64,000 bases of DNA. Source: Marinobacterium arenosum. GTDB taxonomy: Bacteria > Pseudomonadota > Gammaproteobacteria > Pseudomonadales > Balneatricaceae. A program made the position numbers and the translations under genes. The number at the start of each line of letters is the position of its first letter. The stretch's first letter is position 1. The stretch covers positions 1-64,000 of the forward strand of contig NZ_JAILYN010000024.1 in the NCBI RefSeq assembly GCF_019795155.1. Reading direction: 5' to 3'. Positions 46,803-55,728 of this stretch are shown in pieces. Below the pieces are notes generated by a model, which did not search any database, was not told the origin of the DNA, and saw only the letters and a list, made by a program, of their open reading frames with translations.

Positions 46803-47108
46803 ATGAAAAAAGCTCTGATCGCTGCTACCGCCGCCGCGCTGATGTTCCCGGCAGCCGCCATGGCTGAACGCTCCGGCGAAGAGGTCTACAACACCAAATG
46901 TGCCGTCTGCCACGCAGCAGGCGTAGCCGGCGCACCGAAGCTCGGCGACGCCGCCGCCTGGGAAGCTCGCGTTGCCCAGGGTATGGACGCGCTGCTGGCC
47001 ACCGCCAAGAGCGGTAAGGGCGCCATGCCGCCGAAAGGCACCTGCATGGACTGCTCCGATACCGAACTGTCCGCCGCTATCCAGCACATGGTCGGCAACG
47101 CCAAGTAA
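46803..47108 (+). CDS. Cytochrome c5 family protein
   Basis: 101 residues. Signal peptide 1-21 (cut after AMA). Heme motif CAVCH at about 37-41, axial methionine in GAMPPKG, and the cytochrome c5 disulfide pair in TCMDCSDTEL. A small periplasmic electron carrier. A strong terminator follows, so it is monocistronic. Confidence 0.95.
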   Translation: MKKALIAATAAALMFPAAAMAERSGEEVYNTKCAVCHAAGVAGAPKLGDAAAWEARVAQGMDALLATAKSGKGAMPPKGTCMDCSDTELSAAIQHMVGNAK

Positions 47109-47126
47109 GTTGACCGCGGCCAAAAG

Positions 47127-47158
47127 AAGCCCCGCCTGACAGCGGGGCTTTTTATTTT
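47127..47158 (+). terminator. Terminator of the cytochrome c5 gene
   Basis: AAGCCCCGC, 6-base loop, GCGGGGCTT followed by TTTATTTT, 18 bp after the stop. Confidence 0.93.
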
Positions 47159-47258
47159 CTATCGCTGCCGACTACGGGTCTTCGAAGGAGATACGCTTCC
47201 CCCCCTAATCGCCAGGACAGTTAGGTCTGGCCCCTTCGCATCCCATCGCCATACTGAA

Positions 47259-48308
47259 CTAACAGATCCGCGGCAGCTGTTCGCCAACCAGCATATCCAG
47301 AATACGCTCGCCGCCGAAGCCGGTCTGCACCAGCACCCGCCCGGCCGGCCCGGCCAGCACCTCACCGATAATCGCCGAGCCCCGGCCCGCCGGATGGGCC
47401 TGCATCGCGGCCAGCACCGCTTCGGCCTGCTCGCCGGGCACCACCGCCACCAGCTTGCCCTCATTGGCGAAATAGAGCGCATCCAGCCCCAGAATCTCGC
47501 ACACCCCGCGCACTTCGTCGCGCACCGGCAGGGCCTCCTCGAGCAACCGGATCGACAGCGCCGAACTCTCGGCGAACTCGTTGACCACCGTCGCCACGCC
47601 GCCGCGCGAGGCATCACGAATGGCGTGGATATCCGGGCAGACCTCCAGCATCGCCTGCACCAGCGAGTGCAGCGGCTGGCAGTCGGTCTTAAGCTCCACG
47701 TCGAGCGCCAGATCGCCACGGGCGTTGAGGATCGCCGCGCCGTGATCGCCGATAAAGCCGTTGACGATCACCTTGTCGCCCGGCCGGCAGCGCTGGGCGG
47801 AGATATTGACGCCGGCCTTGATCACGCCGATACCGCTGGTGTTGATGAACAGCTTGTCGCCCTTGCCCTTGGGCACCACCTTGGTATCGCCGGTGACGAT
47901 GGTGACACCGGCCGCATCGGCCGTCTGGCGCATCGACTGCACGATCTGGCGCAGCTCGCTGACCGCCATTCCCTCTTCGATGATCATGCCGCAGGAGAGG
48001 TATTTGGGGATCGCCCCGCTGACCGCCAGATCGTTGACCGTACCGTTGACCGCCAACGTGCCGATATTGCCGCCCGGGAAGAACAGCGGATCGACCACGT
48101 AGGAGTCGGTGGTAAAGGCCAGCTGGCCGCCCTGCGCCGACAGAGCCGCCAGGTCGAAGCGGGCCTGGTCCTCCAGCGGGTTCAGATCAGGATTATCGAA
48201 GGCACCGACAAACAGGTCCTCGATCAGGTCGCGCATCGCCTTGCACCCGGAACCGTGCGCCATGGTGATGGTATCGGCTTTCAGGGTACGTCTGGGTCGG
48301 TTAGTCAT
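47259..48308 (-). CDS. hypE: Hydrogenase maturation protein HypE
   Basis: 349 residues. It dehydrates the thiocarboxamide on its C-terminal cysteine to make the cyanide ligands of the [NiFe] centre. AIR-synthase-like fold: FTTDSYVVDPLFFPGGNIG, GTVNDLAVSGA, IVTGDTKVVPKG; the essential C-terminal PRIC is present and ends the protein. The ATG at 48308 matches the family; a longer frame enters the mobile-element-like sequence upstream. Last gene of the hup/hyp run. Confidence 0.96.
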   Translation of the reverse strand: MTNRPRRTLKADTITMAHGSGCKAMRDLIEDLFVGAFDNPDLNPLEDQARFDLAALSAQGGQLAFTTDSYVVDPLFFPGGNIGTLAVNGTVNDLAVSGAIPKYLSCGMIIEEGMAVSELRQIVQSMRQTADAAGVTIVTGDTKVVPKGKGDKLFINTSGIGVIKAGVNISAQRCRPGDKVIVNGFIGDHGAAILNARGDLALDVELKTDCQPLHSLVQAMLEVCPDIHAIRDASRGGVATVVNEFAESSALSIRLLEEALPVRDEVRGVCEILGLDALYFANEGKLVAVVPGEQAEAVLAAMQAHPAGRGSAIIGEVLAGPAGRVLVQTGFGGERILDMLVGEQLPRIC

Positions 48309-48351
48309 AGCAGTCTTCTTATCTGGCTTGTAGCTATCTTGTTTTACCACG

Positions 48352-48582
48352 TGTAGGAGGGGCTTCAGAGGGTGTCGCAAAACTACTACGCTCGGTGATG
48401 CTGCGTTAAAAATCGGCTCAAAATGCTCATTTTCAGCACGTAAACTCCGCTTTTTCGCCGATTTTTGCCTTGTCTCACCTTCGCTCGCTACATTTTGCGA
48501 CACCCTCTTTAGCCGCGACCTCTTCGCCATGGTGCTCGGCGTTGGTCGCGGCTAAACCTGCCCGGCCGGAGTCCCTCCTACA
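48352..48582. repeat. REP-like palindrome pair, split by a MITE-like insert
   Basis: TGTAGGAGGGGCTTC (48352-48366) and, inverted, GTCGCGGCT...GTCCCTCCTACA (48545-48582) are the outer parts of a REP pair. Removing 48367-48508 restores ...GGGGCTTC|AGCCGCGACC..., the same text as the REP copies at 50603 and 50742. So the insert went into a REP. Confidence 0.7.
48367..48508. mobile_element. MITE-like element (142 bp)
   Basis: Perfect 16-bp terminal inverted repeats AGAGGGTGTCGCAAAA / TTTTGCGACACCCTCT, plus an inner pair AAAAATCGGC (48408-48417) / GCCGATTTTT (48457-48466). No coding capacity. It lies between hypD and hypE. No certain target duplication is seen. Confidence 0.65.
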
Positions 48583-48600
48583 ACAGTAATATTTTGAAAT

Positions 48601-49725
48601 TCACATATTCACGGCGTCGATGCGGCCGTAGCTGTGATAGGCCGAGCAGGCCCCCTCGGTCGACACCATCAGCGCGCCGAGCGGCGTTTCCGGCGTGCAC
48701 TGCTTGCCGAACACCTTACACTGCCAGGGCTTGATCACCCCCTTGAGCACCTCGCCGCACTGGCAGGATTTCGGATCGGCGATCTTCAGGTTCGGCAGGG
48801 TGAACTGCTTTTCGGCATCGAACGCGGCATAGCCTTCGCGGATCTGCACCCCGGAGTGGTCGATCGACCCCAAGCCGCGCCACTCGAAGAACTCACGCAA
48901 CTCGAACACCTCGGCCACCGCCTGCAATGCCTGTGTGTTGCCGCCGTCCGGCACGATCCGCTTGTACTGGTTCTCGATCCGCGCCTCGCCGTCACGGATC
49001 TGCAGCAACAGCATATGGATCGACTGCAGCACGTCGAGCGGCTCGAAGCCGGACACCACCAGCGGCCGGTCGTAGTGCCGGGAAACGAACTCATAGGGCT
49101 TCTGGCCGATCACCATGCTGACATGGCCGGGGCCCAGGAAGCCGTCGATATACATATCCGGGCTGTCGAGGATCGCCTTGATGGTCGGGATGATGGTGAT
49201 GTGGTTGCAGAACAGGAAGAAGTTGTCGATCCCCTGCACCTTGGCCTGCTTCACCGTCAGCGCGGTGCTCGGCATGGTGGTCTCGAAGCCCAGCCCGAAG
49301 AACACCACCCGCTTGTCCGGGTTGGCAATCGCCAGCGCCAATGCATCCATCGGCGAATAGACCATCCGCACGTCGCAGCCGTCCGCCTTGGCCTGCTGCA
49401 GACTCTTTTTCGAGCCCGGCACCCGCATCGCGTCGCCGAAAGTGGTGAAGATCACATCCGGCTGCTCGGCGATCGCCACGCAGTCGTCGACCCGTCCCAT
49501 CGGCAACACGCAGACCGGACAGCCCGGCCCATGCACCAGTTCGATCTCCTTCGGCAGCAGCTGCTCCAGGCCGTAGCGGAAGATCGAGTGGGTATGGCCG
49601 CCGCAGACCTCCATGATCTGCAATGGCTGCTGCTGCGCCTTCGGGATCTCCTTGATGACGGCGTGGATCTGCTCCAGCACCGCCTTGGCCATCTTCGGAT
49701 CGCGGAACTCGTCGACAAATTTCAT
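48601..49725 (-). CDS. hypD: Hydrogenase maturation protein HypD
   Basis: 374 residues. Fe-S scaffold that carries the Fe(CN)2CO unit with HypC. Conserved motifs: MEVCGGHTHSIFRYGL, VHGPGCPVCVLPMG, FFGLGFETTMPSTA, FLGPGHVSMVIG, and the cysteine set CQCGEVLKG / PWQCKVFGKQC near the C-terminus. Confidence 0.97.
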   Translation of the reverse strand: MKFVDEFRDPKMAKAVLEQIHAVIKEIPKAQQQPLQIMEVCGGHTHSIFRYGLEQLLPKEIELVHGPGCPVCVLPMGRVDDCVAIAEQPDVIFTTFGDAMRVPGSKKSLQQAKADGCDVRMVYSPMDALALAIANPDKRVVFFGLGFETTMPSTALTVKQAKVQGIDNFFLFCNHITIIPTIKAILDSPDMYIDGFLGPGHVSMVIGQKPYEFVSRHYDRPLVVSGFEPLDVLQSIHMLLLQIRDGEARIENQYKRIVPDGGNTQALQAVAEVFELREFFEWRGLGSIDHSGVQIREGYAAFDAEKQFTLPNLKIADPKSCQCGEVLKGVIKPWQCKVFGKQCTPETPLGALMVSTEGACSAYHSYGRIDAVNM

Positions 49726-49854
49726 CTGCTCACCTCAACCGCACCTCTGCCAGGTGCTGTGTTTTGTTTGTGGCTGGCACGCGCTCCAGGGTGCGGTCTC
49801 GCCGGATCGGCGGACCGCGCAGGACACGCCTGTCACAGAACTTCCATCGCAAGC

Positions 49855-50547
49855 CTAACGGCCGTGCTCGCCCAGGTAACCGCGCTCGTCGGCCAGCAGG
49901 GTGTGCACCAGGTCCCACAGGATGTGGTAGCAGACCAGGTGGCACTCCTGGATGCGGTGCACGCTGTCGGTCTCGACGATCAGGCAGTGGTCCACATTGG
50001 AACTCTGTGCCAGTTCACCACCGTCGCCGCCGGAGAACGCCACCACCGACAGCCCCAGCTGCTTGGCCTTGTTGACCGCCGCGGTAATGTTGGCCGAGTT
50101 GCCGGAGGTGGAGAACACCACCAGCAGATCCTCCGGTTTGGCCAGCGCCAATAGCTGGCGCGGCAGCACATGCTGGAAGCCGATATCGTTGGCCACCGCG
50201 GTCAGCATGGCGTTGTCCTGGCTCAGATTGATCGCCGGCAGCGCCGGCCGACCGGCGGTGACCGGGTGCATGAACTCCAGCGCCAGGTGGGCCGAGTCGC
50301 AGCTGGAGCCGCCGTTGCCGGCGGTCAGCAGCCGACCGCCATTGCGGTAGCTTTCGGCGATCGCTTCGGCGATTTGCGCCAACACACCGCTGTACTTGGC
50401 GAAGAACGCCTGCTTAGCGGCCAGGCTCTGCTGCACCTTGAGCTGGATCGAGTCCTGCAGCCCGGCGGATTTGTCGCGCGGTGCCGCCGGCTGGTCCGGT
50501 GCCATAAAGGGGTACATCGAGGCGAGAATATCGTCGTTATCAGCCAT
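49855..50547 (-). CDS. SIS-domain sugar-phosphate isomerase-like protein (GmhA-like)
   Basis: 230 residues. SIS fold: GGRLLTAGNGGSSCDSAHLA (substrate/phosphate loop), PAINLSQDNAMLTAVANDIG, VVFSTSGNSANITAAV, VVAFSGGDGGELA; C-terminal DRIQECH-like helix. Pattern is that of sedoheptulose-7-phosphate isomerases, but it sits between hypC and hypD, far from any heptose genes. Its N-terminus (MADNDDILASMYPFMAPDQP) is not typical of GmhA. Start ATG at 50547. Real substrate unknown. Confidence 0.85.
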   Translation of the reverse strand: MADNDDILASMYPFMAPDQPAAPRDKSAGLQDSIQLKVQQSLAAKQAFFAKYSGVLAQIAEAIAESYRNGGRLLTAGNGGSSCDSAHLALEFMHPVTAGRPALPAINLSQDNAMLTAVANDIGFQHVLPRQLLALAKPEDLLVVFSTSGNSANITAAVNKAKQLGLSVVAFSGGDGGELAQSSNVDHCLIVETDSVHRIQECHLVCYHILWDLVHTLLADERGYLGEHGR

Positions 50548-50602
50548 GGTTATCTCTCTGCAGATCTGCTGCGGTTTATCTGTGCTGTTCGGTGCCATAT
50601 CG

Positions 50603-50765
50603 GTCGCGGCCGAAGTCCCTCCTACAAGGGGTGCTAGCGATGTAGGATTGCCTTCAGGCGACCAAACGCCGATAGGCGTTTAAACCACTAAATCCGGAGC
50701 CACTGCTGTGCCAAATTCGGTCTCGGTGCTAGACCGGTTCAGTCGCGGCTGAAGCCCCTCCTACA
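50603..50765. repeat. Two REP-like sequences
   Basis: GTCGCGGCCGAAGTCCCTCC-type sequence at 50603-50626 and GTCGCGGCTGAAGCCCCTCC-type at 50742-50765, both ending CTACA and in the same orientation. They lie between the SIS gene and hypC. Similar to pseudomonad REP elements. Confidence 0.7.
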
Positions 50766-50779
50766 GGGGCAACGCCAAC

Positions 50780-51058
50780 TCAGGCGCCGGTATTCCTGAT
50801 CGCCGCCAGCTCCTCCTCCATCTCGCCGAACTCGGCCAGCAACTCCAGGGTCTTTTGCGCTTCCTGTTCGTCGATCAGGCTCATCGCGAAACCGACATGG
50901 ACCAGCGTCCAGCGGCCGATCAGCGACCCGGCATCGGCCGCCTCGGCCAACACGCAGGCCAGGTTGACCTCTCGCTTGACGCCACAGACGTCCACCATCG
51001 CCAGCATCTGCTCGGCATCGACGATCTCGACGATCTGGCCGGGAATTCCCAAACACAT
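50780..51058 (-). CDS. hypC: Hydrogenase maturation chaperone HypC
   Basis: 92 residues. Begins MCLGIPGQIVEI with the essential C2; DVCGVKREVNLACV and VGFAMSLIDEQEA as in HypC/HybG/HupF. It shuttles the iron centre with HypD. ATG at 51058 follows GGAAG; the longer upstream frame overlaps hupR. Confidence 0.95.
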   Translation of the reverse strand: MCLGIPGQIVEIVDAEQMLAMVDVCGVKREVNLACVLAEAADAGSLIGRWTLVHVGFAMSLIDEQEAQKTLELLAEFGEMEEELAAIRNTGA

Positions 51059-51071
51059 CTTCAGCTTCCTC

Positions 51072-52550
51072 TCAGTGTTCTGTCTCTGCAGCTGGTACAG
51101 GGCGAGCCCGGTCCATCTCGTAACGTTCCAGTTTGGCACGTAAGCCAACCCGGGACAGCCCCAGTTCACGCGAGGCCTGCGACTTGTTCCAGCGGTGGCG
51201 GATCAGGGTTTCGCGCAGAATCCGCTTCTCCAGCGCCTCGATCCGCTCCTTCAGGCTGCCCTGCAAACTCGCTACCTGATCAAGCAGCTCGCCGGCCTCT
51301 TCGGGGCCGGCCCGCAGGATGCGCGGCGACAGCAGATCGGCACCGACCCAGTCTTCGCCGGCCAACACCAGCATCCGGCGCACCTCGTTCTGCAGCTCAC
51401 GCACATTGCCCGGCCAGTGGTAGCGCTGCATGCAGGCCAGCGCCTCGTCGCTGTAACCGCGCACCGGCTTATCGAACTCCCGCTGGGCCTTGTCCAGAAA
51501 ATGCTGCGCAAGCAGCGGGATATCCACCCGCCGCTGCGCCAGCGGCGGTAGCGTCAGGGTCACCTCGGCCAGCCGGTAGTAGAGGTCCTGGCGGAAGCGG
51601 CCGGCGCGCACCTCCTCCTCCAGATCGCGGTTGGTCGAGGCCACCACCCGCACGTTGACCTTGCGGCGGCGGTGGTCACCGAGCGGGCGCACTTCGCGCT
51701 CCTGCAATACCCGCAGTAGCTTCACCTGGAACGCCGGGCTGATCTCGCCGATCTCGTCGAGAAAAATGGTGCCGCCATCGGCCTGTTCGAACAGCCCGAC
51801 ATGGTCGTTGATCGCGCCGGTGAAGGCGCCCTTCTTATGGCCGAACAGCTCCGAGGCCAGCAGCTCGTCCGGCATCGCGCCGCAGTTCTCGACCACGAAC
51901 GGCTGCTCGGCACGGCTGCTGTTGTAGTGCAGCGCACGGGCGAACAGCTCCTTGCCGGTGCCGGACTGGCCGGTGATCAGCACCGAGATGTCGTAGGGTG
52001 CGATCCGGCCGACCTGCTCGCAGATCCCGTTCAGCGGGCTGTCGGCGCCGCGTCGGATCTCGGCCAGCTGGAACTGCTGCTTCAGCTGCGCCTTGCGGGC
52101 CGACAGCTCGCGCTGCAACTGCGGCGCGGTCAGCTTCATCTCCATCGCCAGCAGCTCGTTCTGCTGCTGCAGGCTGGACAGCTGGCAGGCCTGGCGCAGG
52201 CTGTCCAGCAGCGCCTCCGGATGCCAGGGCTTGGTGATGTACTGGTGGATGCCGGAGTCGTTGACGCCGCGGATGATATCCTCGGAGTCGGTGTAGCCGG
52301 ACAGGATCAGCCGGGCGGTGTCAGGCCAGCGCTCGCGCACCTGGCTCAGCAGCTCCACGCCGCTGGTGCCGGGCATCCGCTGATCGCACAGCACCGCGTT
52401 GACCGGCTGCTGCTCCAGCAGCGCCAGCGCCTGCTCGGCATTGCTGGCGGTCAGCACGTCGAACTCCTCGTCCAGGGTGCGCTCCAGGGTCTCCAGCGAG
52501 CGGACCTCGTCGTCGACGCAGAGCACCCGGGGCCGCTTGATCATCTCCAT
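51072..52550 (-). CDS. hupR: Sigma-54-dependent hydrogenase response regulator (HupR/HoxA)
   Basis: 492 residues. Receiver domain about 5-120 ([30 protein letters not shown] with the phospho-acceptor aspartate, K in YITKPW); AAA+ domain about 170-400 with Walker [10 protein letters not shown] and intact GAFTGA loop for sigma-54; Fis-type HTH at the end ([20 protein letters not shown]). HupR/HoxA activates uptake hydrogenase genes. Placed between hypB and hypC, as in Rhodobacter-like clusters. No partner kinase is near. Confidence 0.93.
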   Translation of the reverse strand: MEMIKRPRVLCVDDEVRSLETLERTLDEEFDVLTASNAEQALALLEQQPVNAVLCDQRMPGTSGVELLSQVRERWPDTARLILSGYTDSEDIIRGVNDSGIHQYITKPWHPEALLDSLRQACQLSSLQQQNELLAMEMKLTAPQLQRELSARKAQLKQQFQLAEIRRGADSPLNGICEQVGRIAPYDISVLITGQSGTGKELFARALHYNSSRAEQPFVVENCGAMPDELLASELFGHKKGAFTGAINDHVGLFEQADGGTIFLDEIGEISPAFQVKLLRVLQEREVRPLGDHRRRKVNVRVVASTNRDLEEEVRAGRFRQDLYYRLAEVTLTLPPLAQRRVDIPLLAQHFLDKAQREFDKPVRGYSDEALACMQRYHWPGNVRELQNEVRRMLVLAGEDWVGADLLSPRILRAGPEEAGELLDQVASLQGSLKERIEALEKRILRETLIRHRWNKSQASRELGLSRVGLRAKLERYEMDRARPVPAAETEH

Positions 52551-52559
52551 GGGCGATCC

Positions 52560-53507
52560 TCAGAGCAGCGTGCGTAGCTGATCGATTTGTGACTGCAGCC
52601 GGTCGATCCGCTGCTGCAGGCGACTGCGGCGCCGGCTTTCCAGCCAGTCCAGCCAGCTGTCCATCCCCTCGCCGCTGCGCGCCGACAACTGGATCACGTC
52701 GATATCGGGATTGACCCGGCGGGCGTAGTCGATACAGGCCTCGACGTCGAAATCCAGGTGCGATAGCAGGTCGATCTTGTTCAACAACATCAGATCGGCG
52801 GCGTGGAACATGTCCGGATACTTGATCGGCTTGTCCTCCCCCTCGGTGACCGACAGGATCGCCACCTTGTGGGCTTCGCCGAGGTCGAACGCCGCCGGGC
52901 AGACCAGGTTGCCGACATTCTCGATAAACAGCAGGCCGCCGCTCAGCTGGTCGAAGTTGTCCAGCGCATGACCGACCATATGGGCGTCCAGATGGCAGCC
53001 CTTGCCGGTGTTGACCTGCACCGCCGGCACCCCGGTGGCGCGGATCCGGTCGGCATCGTTGGCGGTCTGCTGGTCGCCCTCGATCACCGCCAACGGCCGT
53101 CGGCCTTGCAACCGGCCGATGGTCTCGGTCAGCAGGCTGGTCTTGCCGGAGCCGGGGCTGGAGACCAGGTTCAGCACCAGCAGGTTGTCGCGCTCGAAGC
53201 GGGCCCGGTTGGCAGCGGCATAGCGGTCGTTCTTGCCGAGGATATCCTGCTCGATCTGCACCATCCGGCGCTGACTCAGCCCCGGCGCATGGGCTCGGGC
53301 CGGCCCCTGGCCGTAGTGGTGGTTATCACCGTCCTGCACCACTGCGTCCGTTTCATGGGGATGATGGTCGTGGTGATGATGATCGTGACCTTGATGGTCA
53401 TGAATGTGGTCGTGAGGGTGATGATCGTGCGCATGATCATGATGATGGTGGTGATCATGCCCCTCGATCGACAATTCCCCTTCGCCGCATCCGCATACCG
53501 TACACAT
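52560..53507 (-). CDS. hypB: Hydrogenase nickel incorporation GTPase HypB
   Basis: 315 residues. N-terminal CGCGEGEL motif (nickel site), a histidine-rich stretch about 17-60 with over 20 histidines for nickel storage, then the GTPase: [10 protein letters not shown]-loop, [50 protein letters not shown]-terminal helical tail ([17 protein letters not shown]) is extra. It inserts nickel with HypA. Confidence 0.96.
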   Translation of the reverse strand: MCTVCGCGEGELSIEGHDHHHHHDHAHDHHPHDHIHDHQGHDHHHHDHHPHETDAVVQDGDNHHYGQGPARAHAPGLSQRRMVQIEQDILGKNDRYAAANRARFERDNLLVLNLVSSPGSGKTSLLTETIGRLQGRRPLAVIEGDQQTANDADRIRATGVPAVQVNTGKGCHLDAHMVGHALDNFDQLSGGLLFIENVGNLVCPAAFDLGEAHKVAILSVTEGEDKPIKYPDMFHAADLMLLNKIDLLSHLDFDVEACIDYARRVNPDIDVIQLSARSGEGMDSWLDWLESRRRSRLQQRIDRLQSQIDQLRTLL

Positions 53508-53509
53508 AC

Positions 53510-53851
53510 TCAGTCCACCTCCAGTTCTTTTATTCTCAGCTCTTCGCCACTGGTGACCTGCACCTGGTAGCTGCCGCAAGCCGGACAGCTGTCGTAGCGT
53601 TGCCGGATCTCGATCTGCGACGCACAGCCCAGACACCAGCCGCTGGCCGGCAGCTCGATGATCTCCAGCCGGGCACCCTCGGCCAGGCTGTCACGGGTCA
53701 CCGCCTCGAAACAGAACCGCAATGCCTCGGTTTCCACCGCCGCCAGCGGGCCGATCTCCAGCCAGACGGTGCGGACCCGGCGGTACTGCTGCTCGACCGC
53801 CTGCTGCTCCAGCAGCTGGACGATCCCTTCGGCGATCGACATCTCATGCAT
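53510..53851 (-). CDS. hypA: Hydrogenase nickel insertion protein HypA
   Basis: 113 residues. Nickel ligand H2 in MHEMSIAEG; structural zinc from CLGC and [24 protein letters not shown] as in the family. Its start overlaps the end of hupK by 8 bp. Confidence 0.95.
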   Translation of the reverse strand: MHEMSIAEGIVQLLEQQAVEQQYRRVRTVWLEIGPLAAVETEALRFCFEAVTRDSLAEGARLEIIELPASGWCLGCASQIEIRQRYDSCPACGSYQVQVTSGEELRIKELEVD

Positions 53852-55001
53852 CCGGCCCGATCTCCACGTCAAATTTCACACAGGGGTCCAGCAGCAGTGC
53901 CAGCGTCCGCACCAGTGCCAACGCCTGCTGCCGGTCGGCCACCGTGACTCCGCGCAGCTGCCGCACCAGGCTGCCGGCCGGGTGGAAGTTCCACTCGGTC
54001 GGCGCCAGCAGCGCCAGCTCGGCCACCACGCCATCCACCAGCCTGAGCTGGTGACTCAACAGCCCGCGGGCACTGTCCACCGTCGCCAGCCCCCAACCGG
54101 GGGCTGGTGCCGACTCCAACGCCAGCGGTTCGGCCTGCAGCAGCCGTACAGGCAATTGCCGCAACTCGTCGAGCAGCGCCAGCAGCCGTTGCACCAGCGG
54201 GTGCAGCCCCTGATCCGCCGTCAGCCGCTGCAGCGGCGCGCCCCGCCAACGCGGCCAGAGACCGGTCTCGCGGGGTTCACCGTGCAGAGTCGGCGCGCGA
54301 CAGAAGGCTGCCGACTGCTCAGTCTGCAACTGTCGGTGCAGCCAGTCACGCGGCAATGCACTTAGCGTGGCGCTGCCCTGATGCAGGTCAACTTCACCGA
54401 ACCGCCGCTGCAAGCCAACCAGCAACCGGCCGACAGGGCTCTGCTCAGCAGCGGCCAGCCGCTGCTGAAGCCACATTTCCAGCGGTAACTCGCTTAAGGG
54501 TAGCCAGCTCTGCTGTAACTCCGATACTAGCCCATGGCCCACAGCCGGGTTGCTTGACGCCTGCCCAGCCAACCGCAGCGCATCACTGCGCCGGTCACAG
54601 TAGGCGGCGTAAAATCGGTTGAACGCCGCCAACAGCGGGCGCAACTCGGCCGGCATACCGAGCCAATCACGCAGCAGACGCAGTAACTGTTCACGTCCGC
54701 TCTCCGCCAACAGCAGCTGGGCGCGGGCCCGCCGTACCGATTCCGACGCCTCGATACCCAGCGCCTGCTCGACCGCCTGCAACGCGGCTATCCGCTGGGC
54801 ATTACCGCACAGTGCGAACAGCAACGGCAATCCAACCAACAATTGATCGACCGAGCGGCCGACGAACAGCCGGGCCAGCGCCGTTGGCCGGCTGGAGTCG
54901 ATCTCGACGGCGGCGATCCGGGTCCGGCCCGGTTCATCGGCCAACCGCAAACGTATGCGCAACTCGCCGACCGGATTGGCGGCCAAGGCTCGCCCGTTCA
55001 T
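53844..55001 (-). CDS. hupK: Hydrogenase expression/formation protein HupK
   Basis: 385 residues, HupK type, a distant relative of hydrogenase large subunits, thought to act as a scaffold in cofactor assembly. Rich in Leu, Arg and Gln with few recognisable motifs; GRLLVGLQRRFGEVDLHQGS and a C-terminal LALLLDPCVKFDVEIG with one cysteine, as in large-subunit-like proteins. Identity rests partly on its place between hupJ and hypA. ATG at 55001 overlaps the hupJ stop (ATGA). Confidence 0.75.
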   Translation of the reverse strand: MNGRALAANPVGELRIRLRLADEPGRTRIAAVEIDSSRPTALARLFVGRSVDQLLVGLPLLFALCGNAQRIAALQAVEQALGIEASESVRRARAQLLLAESGREQLLRLLRDWLGMPAELRPLLAAFNRFYAAYCDRRSDALRLAGQASSNPAVGHGLVSELQQSWLPLSELPLEMWLQQRLAAAEQSPVGRLLVGLQRRFGEVDLHQGSATLSALPRDWLHRQLQTEQSAAFCRAPTLHGEPRETGLWPRWRGAPLQRLTADQGLHPLVQRLLALLDELRQLPVRLLQAEPLALESAPAPGWGLATVDSARGLLSHQLRLVDGVVAELALLAPTEWNFHPAGSLVRQLRGVTVADRQQALALVRTLALLLDPCVKFDVEIGPDA

Positions 55002-55489
55002 CGTGCCGACCCGCCGGCCAACCCGGTTAAAAATCCACGTCGACTCAGCTGTTGTGGCTGGCCTGCCAAATCTTTCTCGGCGGGCACATCGGTGGCGGGC
55101 TCCGCAGCTTGAAACAGCGCCGCCAGAGCGGCCCCGGCGGTCGCTTCCGCCGCCGCCTGGTCGGCGAATTCGAACACCGGCGAGAACAGCGAACAGGCGC
55201 AGTAACCACCGAAATGCGCATCCCAGCCGTGGATAAACTCGTAGCTGCCGCTGGGCAATAGCAGCCGCCGCTTTTCGCCGCTGTCGCCTTCGCACCAGCG
55301 ATCGTCTTCGCCCGGCAGCAGCATCAGGTTCATGAACCAGGGGGTCAGCAACGCCCCCAGCCGGCGTCCCTCGAACTCCCGAAAGCCAAGCGCCCTTACC
55401 GACAAGGCCGGGTTCAGCATCGGCAGCCCGGCCATCTGCTCGCGCTCGATCTGCCGGTAACGCTGTTCGAGCTGTGCCGGACCGATCAC
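54998..55489 (-). CDS. hupJ: Hydrogenase assembly chaperone HybE/HupJ
   Basis: 163 residues from a GTG at 55489 overlapping the rubredoxin stop (GTGA). HybE core: REQMAGLPMLNPALSVRALG, LLTPWFMNLMLLPG, LPSGSYEFIHGWDAHFGGYC, SLFSPVFEFADQAAAEATA. C-terminal part (QQLSRRGFLTGL) contains a twin-arginine-like RRGFLTG of unclear meaning. Involved in large-subunit or small-subunit maturation. Confidence 0.88.
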   Translation of the reverse strand: MIGPAQLEQRYRQIEREQMAGLPMLNPALSVRALGFREFEGRRLGALLTPWFMNLMLLPGEDDRWCEGDSGEKRRLLLPSGSYEFIHGWDAHFGGYCACSLFSPVFEFADQAAAEATAGAALAALFQAAEPATDVPAEKDLAGQPQQLSRRGFLTGLAGGSAR

Positions 55490-55728
55490 CTGTCCAGCAC
55501 CATGAACTGCAGCCGGTCGCCGTCGCACTCCGGGCAGCGCCAGTGGTCCGGCAATTGGCTGAACGGCGTGCCCGGCGCAACCTGCCAGACCGGATCGCCC
55601 TGCAACGGGTCGTAGACGTACCAGCAGATCTTGCACTCCAACCGGCTATCGTCGGCCAGCTGATGGTCCTTGCCCAGGTAGCTGCCTTCGAAGCAGTCCT
55701 TAAAACACACCTCGAAACCGCCGCTCAT
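55486..55728 (-). CDS. hupI: Rubredoxin-type protein HupI
   Basis: 80 residues. Two CxxC knuckles: CKICWYVYDP and CPECDGDRLQF, giving one Fe(Cys)4 site. The N-terminal extension (FEVCFKDCFEGSYLGKD) has two further cysteines. Known HupI protects small-subunit Fe-S clusters from oxygen during assembly. Coupled to hupH (ATGA) and hupJ (GTGA). Confidence 0.93.
   Translation of the reverse strand: MSGGFEVCFKDCFEGSYLGKDHQLADDSRLECKICWYVYDPLQGDPVWQVAPGTPFSQLPDHWRCPECDGDRLQFMVLDR

Noticed and set aside
49764-49780. Sigma-54 box near hypD (CTGGCACGCG)
   Set aside because: On the plus strand, away from the operon direction, and no -12 box at the correct spacing.
55001-55580. N-terminal extension of hupK giving a 578-residue protein
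   Set aside because: The extra part is an out-of-frame reading of hupJ and hupI, which have clear families; ATG at 55001 couples to the hupJ stop.
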